A stretch of 64,000 bases of DNA from Rhopalosiphum padi (GCF_020882245.1 NC_083597.1:12310581-12374580), one strand, 5' to 3'. Positions 13,256 to 27,366 are shown, numbered from the stretch's first letter. Notes: a model not told the origin generated them from the letters alone. Numbers and translations are program-made.

Positions 13256-13689
13256 CACATATATTAACTTTATATAGGTACTTATAAGTTATAATTAATT
13301 AGTTACAAGTTATCAATTATTCGTTTGAAATTCTATTTTTACATAATAAAATTCTTGAAAAAATATTTTTCTTCGATATACGAATTTAAAAAAGTATAAA
13401 TTTAAATATAATAACGACTAAATGTATGTATTTTTAAATATTATTTTTTAATGACTTCAAATTAAGTAGAAAATATATTTTAATAGCTAATATAGTTTTG
13501 AGACAATGAAATATATGTTTACTCTTAAAAAAAATCATGCTATACATGAGTTGAGGACAAGAATTATTGAATGAAATAATAAAAAACGAGTAGGTATTAC
13601 ATTTTTGGAAATGACGATGAACACTTGATAAATTCGTATACCGTATTATGTACGGCTATATATTAACTGCGATATAATATAATACGTAT
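13256..13689. other. AT-rich gene-less stretch
   Basis: Nothing recognisable beyond AT-rich intergenic or intronic sequence. Confidence 0.6.
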
Positions 13690-14560
13690 ATTATATAGTT
13701 TGCTTGTTCGCGATTCGATGCGGATCGACGTCGCACGCCGACGTCTTGTTTGTATGTATACCTTACACGTATTTTTATTTCTCAGACATCTCTTTTGAAG
13801 TGCCGCGAATACCAAACGACCGACACCCTTATAATAGCAATAAGTCGCGAAATCGAATATGGTTCGGTATATGCACTATTATACACAGAAGGTAGGTATA
13901 TAGCTTATTATATAATATCTCGTGTTCTCTTGACCAGCTGACATGCCAGCGCACGGGGCGGCGTTTATCGTTTATCAAAAAACTCATTTATATTATTATT
14001 ATTATAGTCGTTTCCATTTATTGCGCGGACGCGGCATTATTATAATATAATATATTATTATTATACGTATGATGTGTAGCGTAGGTATAGTGTACTCCAC
14101 GCGAGGACATCTGTTTTCGGTAGTCTGCGATTCCCGCGCGTCGCGATTATAATATATTGACTATTACTCAAATATCTGCAGCGCGCGAGTGTTCGGAAGA
14201 AAGAGCAGACGATATATTATTATGGGTAGGTATATATATACATTATAATAATAATAATTTTGTCTTTGAAAACATTTTTTTTATTATTATTATTATTATT
14301 TTCAAGGAGTCATTGTGGGTTGGGAAGGGGATGTACATATATATATTATATATATATGACCTTCTTGACTTTTAGCAATACGGCCGGGGAGTTGAGAGTG
14401 CCTATATTGCGCCGACATATATATAGGCGCGACAATAGGACCCTCTCTCCGACATACACTCGTCGTCGTATAGTCGTTGTCGTCGTCGTCGTCATCTCGT
14501 GTTGTATGTATAAGGAGTGAAGTGAAAAAAAAAACATCCACACGCATACACCACTCACGG
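13690..14560. promoter_or_regulatory. GC/CpG-richer block, candidate regulatory or promoter region
   Basis: Several CpG-dense patches: 13705-13745 with two GACGTC palindromes, 13930-13970, 14025-14035, 14095-14150 and 14380-14500. A TATATATA run at about 14417-14424 lies upstream of a CGTCGTCGT-rich leader-like stretch (14460-14500), which resembles a TATA-type promoter followed by a 5' leader on the plus strand. No convincing start codon or conserved protein follows, and both-strand open frames are simple-sequence. A promoter of an unrecognised transcript or an enhancer are both possible. Confidence 0.3.
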
Positions 14561-16302
14561 ATCTTTTGAACACTTTTGCTGGACAAATATATGTGTAGTG
14601 CGTGCATGTGGAGTGTTATGCGTGTGTGTGTGTGTGCGTATGTGTGTGTATTCATTGTTAAACGTCAATAATGTTTTACAGATATCACCTTTTGTGCATT
14701 TCTCTCGGCAATACTTTATAGGTTTTTTTTTTTCGTTTTATATTTAACGAAACTACCCATTGTTGGTACTTAAGTATGTTCGATGTGAAGCGTATTGCGG
14801 CCATTGTTTTGTTTTGGGGAAGGTTAAACGGTTTTGCTAACAGACCGTTATTAACATTCTATTCGTACATATATATATATACACGCGATATGCGCTATTA
14901 TATATTATATTGTTTGAAAATACCTATATGTGATGTGTGTGTATATGGTGTAGTACTTCGGGCAATAATAATAGAGCCTATATGCGATTAATTAAATAAT
15001 TGTCCCCATTGATCGTTTCGAATTAATAAGAACAGATTATTAGAAAAATGTGTGGTTGTTATTATTATGAAAATACTTGTTGGCGCTTATATTAACCGTT
15101 AAAACTTATAAAGCACTGCAATAATCCAATAAATAAATTGTACTATATTCAATAAGTACCTATAAAACTATCGTAATTCGTTATAAAATAAGCTGGGAAA
15201 AGATTATTTATTTAATAACCTGTCTATATAGTCTCTCTATAATATGCATACTATACTGTCTATACTCCTCATTTATTTGTGTATTAAATTAAATAGTATT
15301 AAAAAATGAAGTTAATTTTTATGAATTATTGAACAATTCTACTTGAATTAACTATACCTATTTTTTTTTTATATACTAATATAATTTTGATCCATTTGGG
15401 TAATGGATTTATAAGTGTACCTATACAATTGATACCTATTCGATTGTATAATCAATTATGATAACAGTTATAAAAAAACTCAAGAGTAGTCCCTATATAA
15501 TAGCAATAATAGGTAAACTAAGATTTTGAAATTACACAGGTCTCCAAGTCATTACACAGTAATGTAACTTACAAAAATAAAACATACTTAAACTTCATCT
15601 CTACAGCACCCTACAGCAACCTACAGCAATTTAAAATTATTTTTTCAATTTTTTTACCAAATAATTTTTTAATAATTTTTCAATGATTATTAAACCAAAA
15701 TAATAAATAAGTTTTTTAAAAATATCAGAGCTTTCAATTTTGTTTAATAAATATCTTTTGACGATTAAAATAAATAAATCTTTACAATGTTTATTATTTC
15801 ATAGCTTGTTTAATTTTTTATTCTTCCGTGTATACCATGTTACCAAGAAAATTGATTATAAATTATAATATTTATAACTAGGGCTCGGGACTTATAGCAC
15901 TTAAAATCTTTAAAATAAGGGCTTAAAAAAGCACTTAAAAACATCATTATAAGCACTCAAATAAGCATTTAAAAAACTTAAATTTGAGTAAAAATATTTA
16001 ATCAAAAAAAAAAAAACTTTCTTTTTACATGATAAAGTAGGTAGGTATTATAGACATAATTTGTAATTATGCTAAAAATAATATAATTAAAGACTACAAA
16101 AAATATTTGTTTATAACATAATATATTATTATTGAACTACGTATTGTATATATATTTTAATTAAACTATTTAATATTACCTGGTTTAAGTACCTTGTAAA
16201 ATTATAAACAATATAAAACAATAATAGCCTTTAAGCGGTTTATCCATTTACCCTCTTAGTCTATTACTTTATATTATTATTTCCGGATTCAATCATGATA
16301 TT
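14561..16302. other. Gene-less stretch with (TG)n and an AAGCACTTAAAA-type repeat
   Basis: A (TG)n tract lies near 14620-14650. From about 15879 to 15990 a phrase resembling GGGCTCGGGACTTATAGCAC is followed by recurring AAGCACTTAAAA / AAGCATTTAAAA units. This looks like the end of a dispersed element, and a diverged relative may lie at about 29289-29350. No coding sequence recognised. Confidence 0.5.
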
Positions 16303-16520
16303 ATATGAACGTTATACACTCGTTTTTTTTTACTTCCTCTCAAACACGCGTCGGATTTTGCAATAACTGAAACGTCACAACTTCCGGTTTCCGTCCCAGC
16401 GTTGGCGACAGCAGCAGCAATAGCGGTCCATTGACTTAGCCACCCAGCAGGTGACCCATTCAGGTCGCGTTTTCACCTGATTAGGTGCTCATCATTACGT
16501 AAAAACTGCATAGGACTTTT
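16303..16520. promoter_or_regulatory. Candidate enhancer with clustered CAGGTG/CACCTG E-boxes
   Basis: A GC-richer island with four CAGGT or AGGTG/CACCT cores in 40 bp: CAGGTG at 16448, CAGGTC at 16461, CACCTG at 16474 and AGGTG at 16483. They are arranged partly as an inverted pair. CAGGTG/CACCTG is the known target of Snail and ZEB/zfh zinc-finger proteins and of some bHLH factors. The open frames just downstream (16553-16917, both strands) match nothing I know, so a regulatory role is more plausible than a coding one. Confidence 0.3.
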
Positions 16521-19500
16521 TTTGTTCTCTTCGCGCCTGGACGTCCTACCGTTTATTTGTCTCGTGTCGAAAAAATATCCTTTTTGGTTTTCCTTTTTAT
16601 AAACGGACCGCATTTATACATATTACACGCAGGATCCAATGCACGAGGTGTTTTTTGACTTCTCCGACACAGTAGGCCTCTCCCTTCGGCCCAAAGCTTT
16701 ATCTTGGACGAAATATCCGACATTAACGGACTGTCCAATAGACCAGAAACAATTCGACAATAATAGAGCGCCGGGGATTATCTATTCATCAAGCGTACTC
16801 AGTGTGAACGTTTTGTCAAATTTAATATTGGAAAAAATTAATATTGAAAAAAATACGCCTCCCGGCATTTTTTTTCTCGACAAGAGAACTGTGCTGCAAA
16901 CATTTCCTGTGTGGTAAACATTTATTACGCCGCAAAAATGTATAAACATCATTAAACGTATCGGTACTTAATAGAATATATTATAATGTTTAATCACATT
17001 TCTTATAATATAATGTAATGGATATATATATAGTTTTCACGATTCTAAAGGTTTAGTTAAATTAATAATTTTATAACTATTTGGTACATATTATTATTGG
17101 AATATGATTCACAGACTTATTTATTATGAATATAGTTATTAACGATCTACTGCTGTAAAGCCAATAGTTCCTTAAATATTTAAAGAGGTTAGGTTATATA
17201 AACTGTTATGCATAAACATATTGAAAATTTGCCATTTATGAAGGTTATACGATGTATTTATATATTATGTATTTATGTTGAAATAGAAGAAACAATCGGC
17301 CCCCTTCATAACTCCCGATTCAAATACTAAATACATACATAGTATTATGTAAATACAAATAAGAATTTAGAACACATTATTGGGGCTGCAAGGGTGTTCT
17401 TGCAAGGATTTATTTTTATTTTTATCACGTGTACATAGTATATAATATTAATATATTATATATCTATATACCTACATTTTATTGAAGATATTAAAATTAC
17501 GTATGTAATTATGCATAATATGTCTTAATTTATTTCTGAAACATTATTTAATATAGTTTTACTATGTGTCAATTAATAATAATTAATAATAGTGTGCATA
17601 CACTATGTATAATAATATACTATTATATCTATGTAATCATTGTTTCGGCGCAATTGAATACGTGTTTATTATGTTTCGTGCTTTGTAATGGTGCAATATT
17701 AGATTGTACACTTTACGGGTTATAGTGAAATCGTATACCTCTTCCGGACATAATGGAAATTGACTGTTGAGGTACCTACACCGTCACGTTGGTGCGGCAG
17801 GGATGACGATACGCATATAGCTGCACAACCGGAACGATCGTCCATTATTTTTTCTTCGACTCGCCATCTGTTGAACGACGATAAGAAGAAATGAAGTGCA
17901 GAGAAAAAATTAATAATATCGCGTGTGTATATATATTATATTTTATTTTTTATATATATATATATATATATATTTACATGTTTCCTTCTACATGAAAAAC
18001 AACCGTATCGAATAATATAGGAGGGTAGGTAAATATATATATAAAGTAACCTCCCTCTTCCCCGGATGTGTTATATACACGCGGCGATTCAGTCTTGCAA
18101 ACGTCCGATAAACTTTGTTACGCCCCTGAGGAGTGTATCGTTTATTACAACCCTTTATGAAAGAGCCCGGCACGCTGTGGCTCGTCGATATATGTTACAT
18201 TATAGGTATTATATATATATATATATACACTATTAAACCCTTATTCCAACTATATATATGTAACAAACGATGCATAATGGGTATTTTATTGTATTTTTCT
18301 AATTTTCAATGCATGATTATATTTATAGTAATATAAACTAATAATGGCATACAATATCGTATGTAAGAGTTAGTTCGTTTAATACTCTAATAAGATATAT
18401 TTAAATGTATCAAACTGTATAACATTTTAACTGAAAAAAAAATCATAATAATATAGTTGTTTATTTTTACGTATTAGAAAAAAAAACTATCACTAAAACA
18501 TGATGAGTAAATATTGAATATCTGCAGAAATTTAATTGTAAATGATTACATTTTATAATTTAAGTATTGCTATAGTTATGTTGATACTAATATCTATATA
18601 ATATTATTATTATTATCTTTTAGCTATTTTTATATTTAATATTGATAATTCACGACAGAATTAGTTATTTTATGCTTGGATCGAGTTATAATTAATAAGG
18701 AATGGTAAGAAGTCTTTTTTTATTGGGTTTTTTGAAAATTAAAACAACAACAAATTTAAAATGTTTTCACACAGTATCTCTTTATAGTTTTAACATTTAA
18801 ATCCTTAGGTGAGATTATTTGAAGAGGTAATTTTTCAGTAGCTTTCGAAACAATTGTTACTAATATTACTAATATAAATTACTACGATGAAATCTTTGAA
18901 AGTAGTTTTTTATATGATGTATGCGAATTCCACTCAGAATCGGGTTTTAATTAAAATGTTGACAACAATCGTCTCGGTATTCAATCTAATTATATATAAT
19001 ATAATTCATACATTTATGAAATTATTGAATTTTTCACTATTAAAGTTGTAATAAGGCATTTTGTTTTTAGAAATAATGTAAAACAATAACAGCTGGTGTA
19101 TAATAGAAAAAAAGTATAATTTCTCATTTATTAGTTCATATATTAAACTTGTTAAACAACTATTTAATGAAGCATATTAAATTAATTAACCAATTACCAA
19201 TACAAAATTAAAAACTTGTAATAATAGTTTTATAGCATTTCTCTATCAGATTTATTATTTGAACGCTATTAATTCTTAAATTCTTATTATCAACTGTATA
19301 AATTCATTTAGTATTTTCGCACTACTGACAATTGCAGATAGAAATGTATTTTTTTATGTACTCGAGATAATATTTTAAAAATGAAATAAACGAACCATTG
19401 ACCGCATTATTTCCAGTGAGTTGACGTAGAATCGGTACTTGGAACAAACGCTTATTTTTGCATCTAATTTTGCCAGCCATTTTTTTTTTTTTTTTTTAGC

Positions 19501-20968
19501 ACACTTTCAATTTTCCATTCAACACACTTAATTCGATGAAAGAAAAAAAAAACACGAAAATTCAAAAATAAGGATAACTGTGGTAGGTATATAATACAAT
19601 GTATTTATCCATTTATCGTGTTTATCCACCGTCATCCATTCTGTACATAAGTATATAATATAACGTGTTTATTAGAGGTAATTCATCATCGCCGCGCGTC
19701 TCCAATTGCTTGCGATAATATATACTCTATATAATATATTAGACGTATACGGGAATTAGTCTCGGAGATCGTCCGAGGGCGGACCCCGCCATTAATGATG
19801 GGTAAAGCGATGTGTGTTCCACGAGGGGATATATACGTACACTACACTCACGTATTTTGTATATCGAGTGGATGTGGCGAATTCGCTATTGGCCCGCGAT
19901 CGTTCATAAATCCGACACGCGTCGTCGGCGACACTTTATAATAATATTGCCTTTTTAACAGCCACCGTGGGTTTCGGGTAAATGATATATTACAGTGCCT
20001 GTTATAATATGTACAATTGTGTGTAGTGTATCTCGTAAGTATATAATATACAATATATACACATAAACTAATATATACGCATTACAGTGTATTACGTATA
20101 GGCGATTATGTACATATATATATATATGTATATGTATATATATATGAAACGGTATATATATGAATTTGTATATATTACTTTTACAAAATGTCTTATTTGT
20201 ATATTTAAATCAGGTTGGCTGTAAGTTGCAACGATCTCGGAGATCGATGTAATATATATATATATATTTTTCATTCTTATAATATTACGTAGTATGATAT
20301 GAACACAATGTACTTATCACATTTAACGTTTCCGACCTATCTGCACTTACGTAAGTAATTTAAGTGTCTTAAAGCTATTAAATCATAGACAATAAAAATT
20401 ACTAAGTAAAAGTCATGATATACTCTTATCATAATATATAATAACATATATTTCTCAGGGAACTTACAGCTACAACCTACAGCCCACGAACCGCGGTTCC
20501 GAATTGCCTAGCCAATTGATATTTATTAAATACATTAATTTAAATGTATTAATTATTGTTCACTTCGTCGGAAACACTATTAAAACATAAGGGGCTTAAT
20601 TAATTACATTTACTATAGTTAAAATAATATAATAATTCTTTCTCGTTTTAGTTTGATTTAAATATGCATTCAATATATCTTCTTCATATTTTAAAAAGTC
20701 CGTGTATTGAATATACAAGTTAGGTATATTTACTTATATCCTACACTAGGATAGCTTTGCTAAATGGTGTATGGACGTCGGACACCCGCCACGATATTTT
20801 CCACTCAACCATTTTATGGATATCCGTCATTCTCCCACCTGATTTTTTTAGAACACGGATAATTGACAGTTGACACTAAACTTGACAGGTAACGATTACG
20901 GTTTTTAGTATGTCGCCGTTGCGAGTTAGTTATTATTCTACGCGCTATAGTATTGACTAATAAACTGC
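16521..20968. other. Gene-less stretch with GC-richer islands
   Basis: AT-rich background. CpG-richer patches occur at 17755-17890, 18050-18185 and 19640-19985; the last includes a CCATTAATGATGG homeodomain-style site near 19788. A long poly-T lies near 19481-19498. A short GC-rich scrap at about 20465-20515, read in reverse (GGCTAGGCAATTCGG...), resembles a hAT-type subterminal segment without a partner. No gene found. Confidence 0.5.
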
Positions 20969-21055
20969 GGAAATTATGACAATTCTTAGGAAATGATATA
21001 ATCTCCTTCCGCTTTTAAGAATTGTCATCATTCCATAGGAATTGTCATAATTTCC
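20969..21055. ncRNA. Strong imperfect hairpin (candidate stem-loop RNA or repeat terminus)
   Basis: Left arm 20969-20997 and right arm 21027-21055 are inverted copies. After reverse complementing, 26 of 29 positions agree, including a perfect 17-bp outer stem GGAAATTATGACAATTC. The 29-nt loop contains a further copy of the core AGAATTGTCAT (21018-21028), so the ATTGTCAT motif occurs three times locally. Size and geometry would suit a microRNA-like precursor. It could equally be the centre of a palindromic repeat. No expression evidence can be seen here. Confidence 0.35.
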
Positions 21056-24000
21056 TAAATAATTGTCAACATTCAGTCACTTTTATCAACATTTAATTGA
21101 ACAATAAAATATTGCAGGAAAAATCTTTTCAATATTTAATTTTACTGAAAATATACCTCGAAGGGCTTGTGTTATATTATTAATTATTTCCTATATCTTA
21201 TATTGTCACCCTAAGTATTAATGCTGGAATAAGTTTTGATAATATAAATGATCGATATTTTAATGTATTATAAATGTTGTTATTCATGAATTGAATTTTG
21301 TATTGTATTAATACAGGTATTTTTTATTATTTACTCCAATATTATTTTTATACTTGTATTTTTACCAACGCTATTTTATTGATTAATTGCATGCATATTT
21401 CAATTTTAACTATATAAAGGTATACTGTACAATATTGTGTACATATTATAATACAAGTTAGTTACTTTAATTTCAATTTTAAAATTGTAACATGTTCATA
21501 TTTTTTTAGGCTTATTTTACGATAGGTTCACATTACTGTTGTTGGGTGTTTTAAAAAAAATTGATGTGGATATCATATTAAACTGATGAGGATCAAATGT
21601 ACGTTTAATCACCTGATATTTACGACGGCAACAGCTAGTGGTGTAAAGCAACAGGTGGGTTATTTGTTTTGTATCGGTTTTTCGTTAATCAATATTATTG
21701 AATTACCACCGCCGAATCCACTAATAAGTAATGGGTTCTACTTCTAATACTAGAAAACTTGAATTATTTTATAATTTTTTCCTTTTTTCCTTATTCATAA
21801 AAATAATAATAATAATGTGTATCAGTCTTTTTTTATTATTACTGTATAATTTATTCCGTAACATATTTATTTTATTTTAAATATTGAATCATATAATATC
21901 ATGATTAAATATTTTTTTTAATTTATATTTTTATAAATTATAATTTTTTAATATATGTATCACTAATTATATAAACTAATTTTTATGCTATATATTTATG
22001 AATTTATATTCATATTGTATTATGGTTTTATTTGTTTAAATGTAAACATAATGTTTAAATATATTTGTTTTACTTATTTAAAAGTTAAGAATTCTTCATT
22101 AAAGTTATAAAAATAAATAAAGCTCACGATATTAACAACTTATGACTAAATTTAACATGGACAATGAGTAACGAGTAATGACATTGACATTTTATTGGGT
22201 CATTATATACACGTATCATGGAAGATATATTACAAATGAAAATGTTATGCGTGTGATTTTATGAAATAATATTATTGTTATGGAAAAAGTATGGTGTGCA
22301 GAAAATCATAACCTAAACTAACTACGTGTCTGCAAATAATAATAATCGATTTTTCCTTGTCCCAAAGCTTTTATTATTCGGTTGGGGTGAGAACTAGTGA
22401 ACTGTTCGTAACCGCTTATGTCACCCGGGGGAAGGACGATAATAATACAAAGAGGGATCCGTTTTGGGAGTGCGGAGATTTTAATAATTATCTTTACATC
22501 CGTCAGTTTACCAAAATTAGCACCACACGGGTAATAGTACTCGAGAGGGAGTGTTCTTTCACACATAGTCTGTTACGTCAATATACATAGTTGTGAAAAA
22601 AATAGTGATATAGGTATGTACTATTATGTATACTAATTAATATTACAATACAGAGGTAATATACTCGTAGCGATAAATTAAAAATAATATGCTAATGAAA
22701 TAAACGAGCTCAAATGTATATTTTATGTAGGTATATAAGCAAGTATAATAATTAAAATCATAAATTAAAACAAAAAATATTGTAGCTTATTATTATAAAT
22801 ATATTTTTTTAGATTTATTATTAAGTTCTATTTTTTTTTTTTTTGTTATAGAATAATCACGACATTTAAATCACTGCGTATATAAGACATGATATAGAAT
22901 TATAGACTACGTGCCCATAAAATCGATATTGTATGTCACTGTTATTATAATCTCAATTCAAATATTAAATTATCTACAATTTGTATTTTTGTAAAACAAA
23001 TTATTTTGCAAAATAATACAATTATTTTTAAGCTTTCAAAAATTATGTAAATATTTTCACATATTATATGCGTAGGTGCTCTCTGTAATCAGTGTTGTTC
23101 TTTTTTATAGTTGACATTTTTTGAAATTCATTTAGCATGTAGCAAGATAAACCGATTTTTATATGTTCGTTGCAGATGAAATCTGTATATGAGATAAATA
23201 TAAACATATATTTATATTTTTTTTTTAGTGAGGAACAAAGTTCTCCCTCCCTCCACGTGTCATTTTGACGAAACACCGTATACAAACAGCCTCTTTTATG
23301 CGTCCCTGAATATTAATAAATTTCACCGAATGACTTTTCCATTCCAGCAGATAAACCGGGTACCTACCTCCCTTTCATTGCATATATAGGACCGCGTTAC
23401 ATTATTATTATAATATGTATGCGTATAAAATGATGAAAAACAACAACCGTTTAGCTCATGTGTTTTGAATGAAAGGGGTAACCGTTGATAATCATGTAAT
23501 ATATGTATGTATATATATATATATATATATACGCACACGAAGAGGAACGGAGAGAGATATACGTGAAAAGAGACGGATGGAGAAAAAAGAGCAACGAGGA
23601 GTGAGAGAGAGACTGGAAACGGGATGGGCAAAAAAATGCAACAACAACCCTTTGACCGGTTCAAATGCTTTTTCAACCGGAAAGTTATTGTTTTATTTTG
23701 CATAAATACGGTCCAGGTTATGCGACGCTTTTCATCGTGTATAAATACGTGTAACTACTGCGGCACTCATGGTCCATTACATAAACGTACACCTCGATAA
23801 GCACGAATCATTATTAAAAGCCCATACATCTTCTCCCCAAACCACCTACTCTGTTTCTCACCTATTATTCATTTATTATTATCTTTACATATATTTAATA
23901 TTATAATGACACAGGTACCCACACACACATATAAGTACGTAGATATTATACATGATAAATTATACAAACAACCTTTCATATATTTATTTAGTTAAAAAAT

Positions 24001-24420
24001 TTAGTTTATTATAAATTATAATATATTATGAATACTTTGTACGCATAGGAGTAGAAGTATTCAACGTACATATATGTATATATGTATTTAGCAGCTTTAT
24101 AATATAAAGTAATAGTATAAAGCGTTATGTCAGCCTGTGTGTTTTACTCATTTAAATAGCGAATATTATTTTAATATTTCAAATGGTTTATAATAAAATT
24201 ATATGTATTATGTACTAGGTAAAATATTTTACTTAAATTAAATTTTTTTTTAATAAATATTTATATTAATATGCTCACTTACGAGTATATACATAAATAT
24301 AGGCGCATATTATATTATAAATAAAACTAAAAACATAATAACAAATGCATTTTATTATGTATTGTACTATCATATGTATATTTATACATTATACAAAAAT
24401 ATATTTATATATAATCTAAC
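21056..24420. other. Gene-less stretch
   Basis: AT-rich, with GC-richer patches at 22330-22570 and 23230-23830. The first is open on both strands, but neither frame resembles a known protein and the two overlap antisense. (TA)n occurs at 23506-23531. Candidate cis-regulatory sequence only. Confidence 0.5.
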
Positions 24421-24472
24421 CTCTGAATATTGAACACTCTCGGTCACTGAAATTTCGTCCACTATTCAGAGG
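24421..24472. repeat. Short inverted repeat, possible decayed transposon ends
   Basis: CCTCTGAATA at 24421-24430 is perfectly inverted at 24463-24472 (TATTCAGAGG), enclosing about 32 bp with a CTCTCGGTCACTG stretch. The wording resembles terminal sequences of pogo/Tigger-type elements, but no duplication or coding sequence supports this. Confidence 0.3.
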
Positions 24473-25018
24473 GGGTAATTTTTTTAAATTATTTAAAAGA
24501 AAATGTGTAAAAGGAAAAAATGTGCACTAGCTAGGTTAAATTTAATTATTTGGTGTTATTATTTAATGTTTTAATAATATAATAATTTTAAAATTTTAAG
24601 AATACATAAATAAAAATAGGATTTATATAGAGAGAATAAAATAATTTGCATTATAATAGGTAAATTTATTTTTGATAACTGACAACTGTTACTGTAGTTT
24701 AGTTATTATTTATTATACATATATATATATATTGGGTTTCCAGTTTAATTGAAATTAAAATTAAAGTTCAATTTTATTTTGTTTATATTTACTGTCGCCT
24801 TATTGTATATACTTATTAAACTTGTATTTATAAAAACATAAATAAATACACAAAATAATAGCTTATCGGCCTGCAGTTTAATACCGTTCCGTATGTAAAG
24901 TACACGATTTATAAAGAACAGGTCGAGATATTATGCACGAGCTTGCTGTATTACCTATATTGTGTGCTTCTCATCGAAAAAAATCGTCATCTCGCACAAC
25001 AAAATATGCATTTACGCC

Positions 25019-25053
25019 GTACAATTTGTACAAAACTTATGTACAATTTGTAC
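25019..25053. repeat. Pair of identical palindromes 22 bp apart
   Basis: The odd-length palindrome GTACAATTTGTAC occurs at 25019-25031 and again at 25041-25053, start-to-start spacing 22 bp (about two helical turns). Each carries inverted ACAA(T) cores. The arrangement is what a dimeric DNA-binding protein, possibly HMG/Sox-like, would use. The function is speculative. Confidence 0.35.
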
Positions 25054-26335
25054 ATAATATAATAATATTCATCATCATCATTTGTCGTCGCGCTACAACA
25101 AACAGCTGCTGCAGCGTTCTCGTACAAGCGATAATACAATAATAATACATACGTATGTGTGTGTGTGTGTGTATATAAAATATTATTGAAGTGTACATAG
25201 GTGATCTACATGTTTCTCAGACTCCGCGGAAGAAAAAAAAATATATACCCAAATAAAGAACCGCTCGTTCCCGGGGTCATTATACACATAATAATATTAT
25301 ATTATAGTATACCCGTGTATAATATATATGTATATGTGTACGTATACACACGGCGCAAACAAAGATAATGGTTTGTATCAAGCTGCGTCCGCGCCAAGTC
25401 AAAGGGGTCGTGTCGATACCGAGTTTGATGTTATCTGCGGCGATTATACATGTATAAACGTGTAGAATAATACTAGCGTGTGTGTACGGGGGGTGTATTT
25501 AGCCCGTGTGTACATGTGTGTGCACGCCATTATCGGTCGCGCGCAGCAATGACGTACTTGTGTGTGTGTGTGTGTTGTGATGGTTGGGGGTAAGGAAATA
25601 CACGTAATAATAATAATAATAATATATATATACCTGTGACAATGCAATATAAACGGAGTCCATGGGAATACCCGGCCGGGGTCCGTGCAGGGTTTAATTA
25701 AGGGTTCCGGAATCGGTGGGCATTACTGGGCGTCGCTGGTGCGGTGAACGGCTTAAACAACACAATGTCGCCACACTATTTATTCCTAAATAATATCATA
25801 TTATACATACTCAGGGTACCTATATTATACGTACATATATTTGTATATAAACATCTATATGTGTAATGTGTATACATAATACCTCGCGCAGTAGCTATAT
25901 ATACGAATATAAGGTATTATTATACTTATGTATATATACGCATGCGATCGCCGTCCGCGAAAAAGTGCAGCGTGTACGGCGGCGGGTTTTTTACTCGGGA
26001 CTTGATTGTAATTTAATATAATATATATATAAACGTACCTTATACAGTAATCGCGTGTTTGTTTCTGTTTTGTGTTAGTAAGTAAATTATTATATATTGT
26101 CGTGTTCATAACAATATATTATTATGTTCATAAACATTGCTGCGGCCAACGCGACGACCATTTGTTGTATAGATAACGCTTGGTATATAAGTATATATGT
26201 ATAGTATGTACCCACATATATTATATGACGCGGTATACCACGGGCGCGGTCTCGGGACGAATACTGTGCCAACCAAATGCAAAACGGAATATTATAATAA
26301 TACATCGCATAATATGTATATACTATATTATTATA

Positions 26336-26341
<6 letters not shown>
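25054..26341. other. Gene-less stretch with CpG-richer island at 25,340-25,780
   Basis: Contains a (TG)n near 25155-25172 and a GC-richer region with CCCGGCCGGGG (about 25671-25681) and GGGTTCCGGAATCGG. No splice-flanked coding sequence was found. It is probably regulatory or an unrecognised exon. Confidence 0.4.

Positions 26342-26404
<63 letters not shown>
26342..26404. repeat. (AT)n microsatellite, 63 bp uninterrupted
   Basis: Perfect alternating A/T across 63 bases, the longest simple repeat in the window. Expected to be highly length-polymorphic and able to extrude a cruciform. Confidence 0.97.
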
Positions 26405-26407
<3 letters not shown>

Positions 26408-26482
26408 GAACCTGCCATCTAAATATTGCATCCTTTACAGTTTACGTAAATAGTGTAAATTATATATTACATGTACCTATAT

Positions 26483-26546
26483 ATAATATATAAATATATA
26501 TTATATACATAATATATAAATATATATTATATACATAATATATAAA
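26483..26546. repeat. 26-bp tandem repeat, about 2.5 copies
   Basis: Unit 26483-26508 is repeated exactly at 26509-26534, and 26535-26546 starts a third copy. The unit is almost pure A/T with a terminal C. Confidence 0.9.
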
Positions 26547-27366
26547 CGTAGGTATAATACGTGTATACCGTCGTGAATTATATTTCGCGGATAACTTTTT
26601 CAATTAAGTCAGAAGTTTCGTTGCCTCGATGATAAGAGCCGGGAATTCAATTTAAAACGAAAAAAATAAGAGATGAAAAAGTGAAAATGCATTTTGTGTG
26701 TGTATGCATACCAACGTGTTTGTAATAAAAGTTTCCTAGCCGCGCACCGACGACAGAAGATTAAATTTGTACAAAGTATGAATCTTTTTTATTTATGTAT
26801 TTTTTGTCGTAACGCTTCTGAGCATTTAAGTGATATAAATGAATAGGAAAAAAATAATAATAAATAAATAATGTTCTACGAAGAAAAATAATAAAACGTT
26901 AACATTTTAACGGTAAAAAAAAAACGCTTTATATAGGTATTAATAATATTAGCTAACATCTTTTAAAAATTAAGAAGCTTAAAAATAACGCCTAAAATAT
27001 AAATACATATTTTAAAAACTACTTTTTAAATTAAAATTATTTTTTGTAGAGATAAGAGAATAAAGAATATAATTAAATTTATGTATACAATTTTTTTTTT
27101 TTTTTTTGAAAACTTAGATACAAATAATTAACTTAAAATGTTTTTTGTAACAAAAAAATTAAAAAAAGTTTAAATAAAATAATAGTATTTTTTTTTTTTT
27201 TTATGCTTTGGGGCTTTATTAGTTAAACGACCTAAAGGATTTTGTAAATATGTTTAACAATTACACATATTTTACATACTTTATTAATATTATATAAATT
27301 ATTTATAGATATACTTGACACGTTGATGGTGTTATTTCTTATTGCTTCTGCCTTAATCTAAAAATC

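Noticed and set aside
16553..16917. Open frames on both strands (61 and 92 aa)
   Set aside because: No similarity recognised, no splice context, and the two frames overlap antisense; more likely regulatory DNA.
22318..22590. Antisense-overlapping open frames of 82 and 77 aa in a GC-richer island
   Set aside because: Neither translation resembles a known protein; the composition of the island explains the lack of stops.
26090..26493. Tyr-Ile repeat open frames
   Set aside because: Translations of the (AT)n microsatellite.
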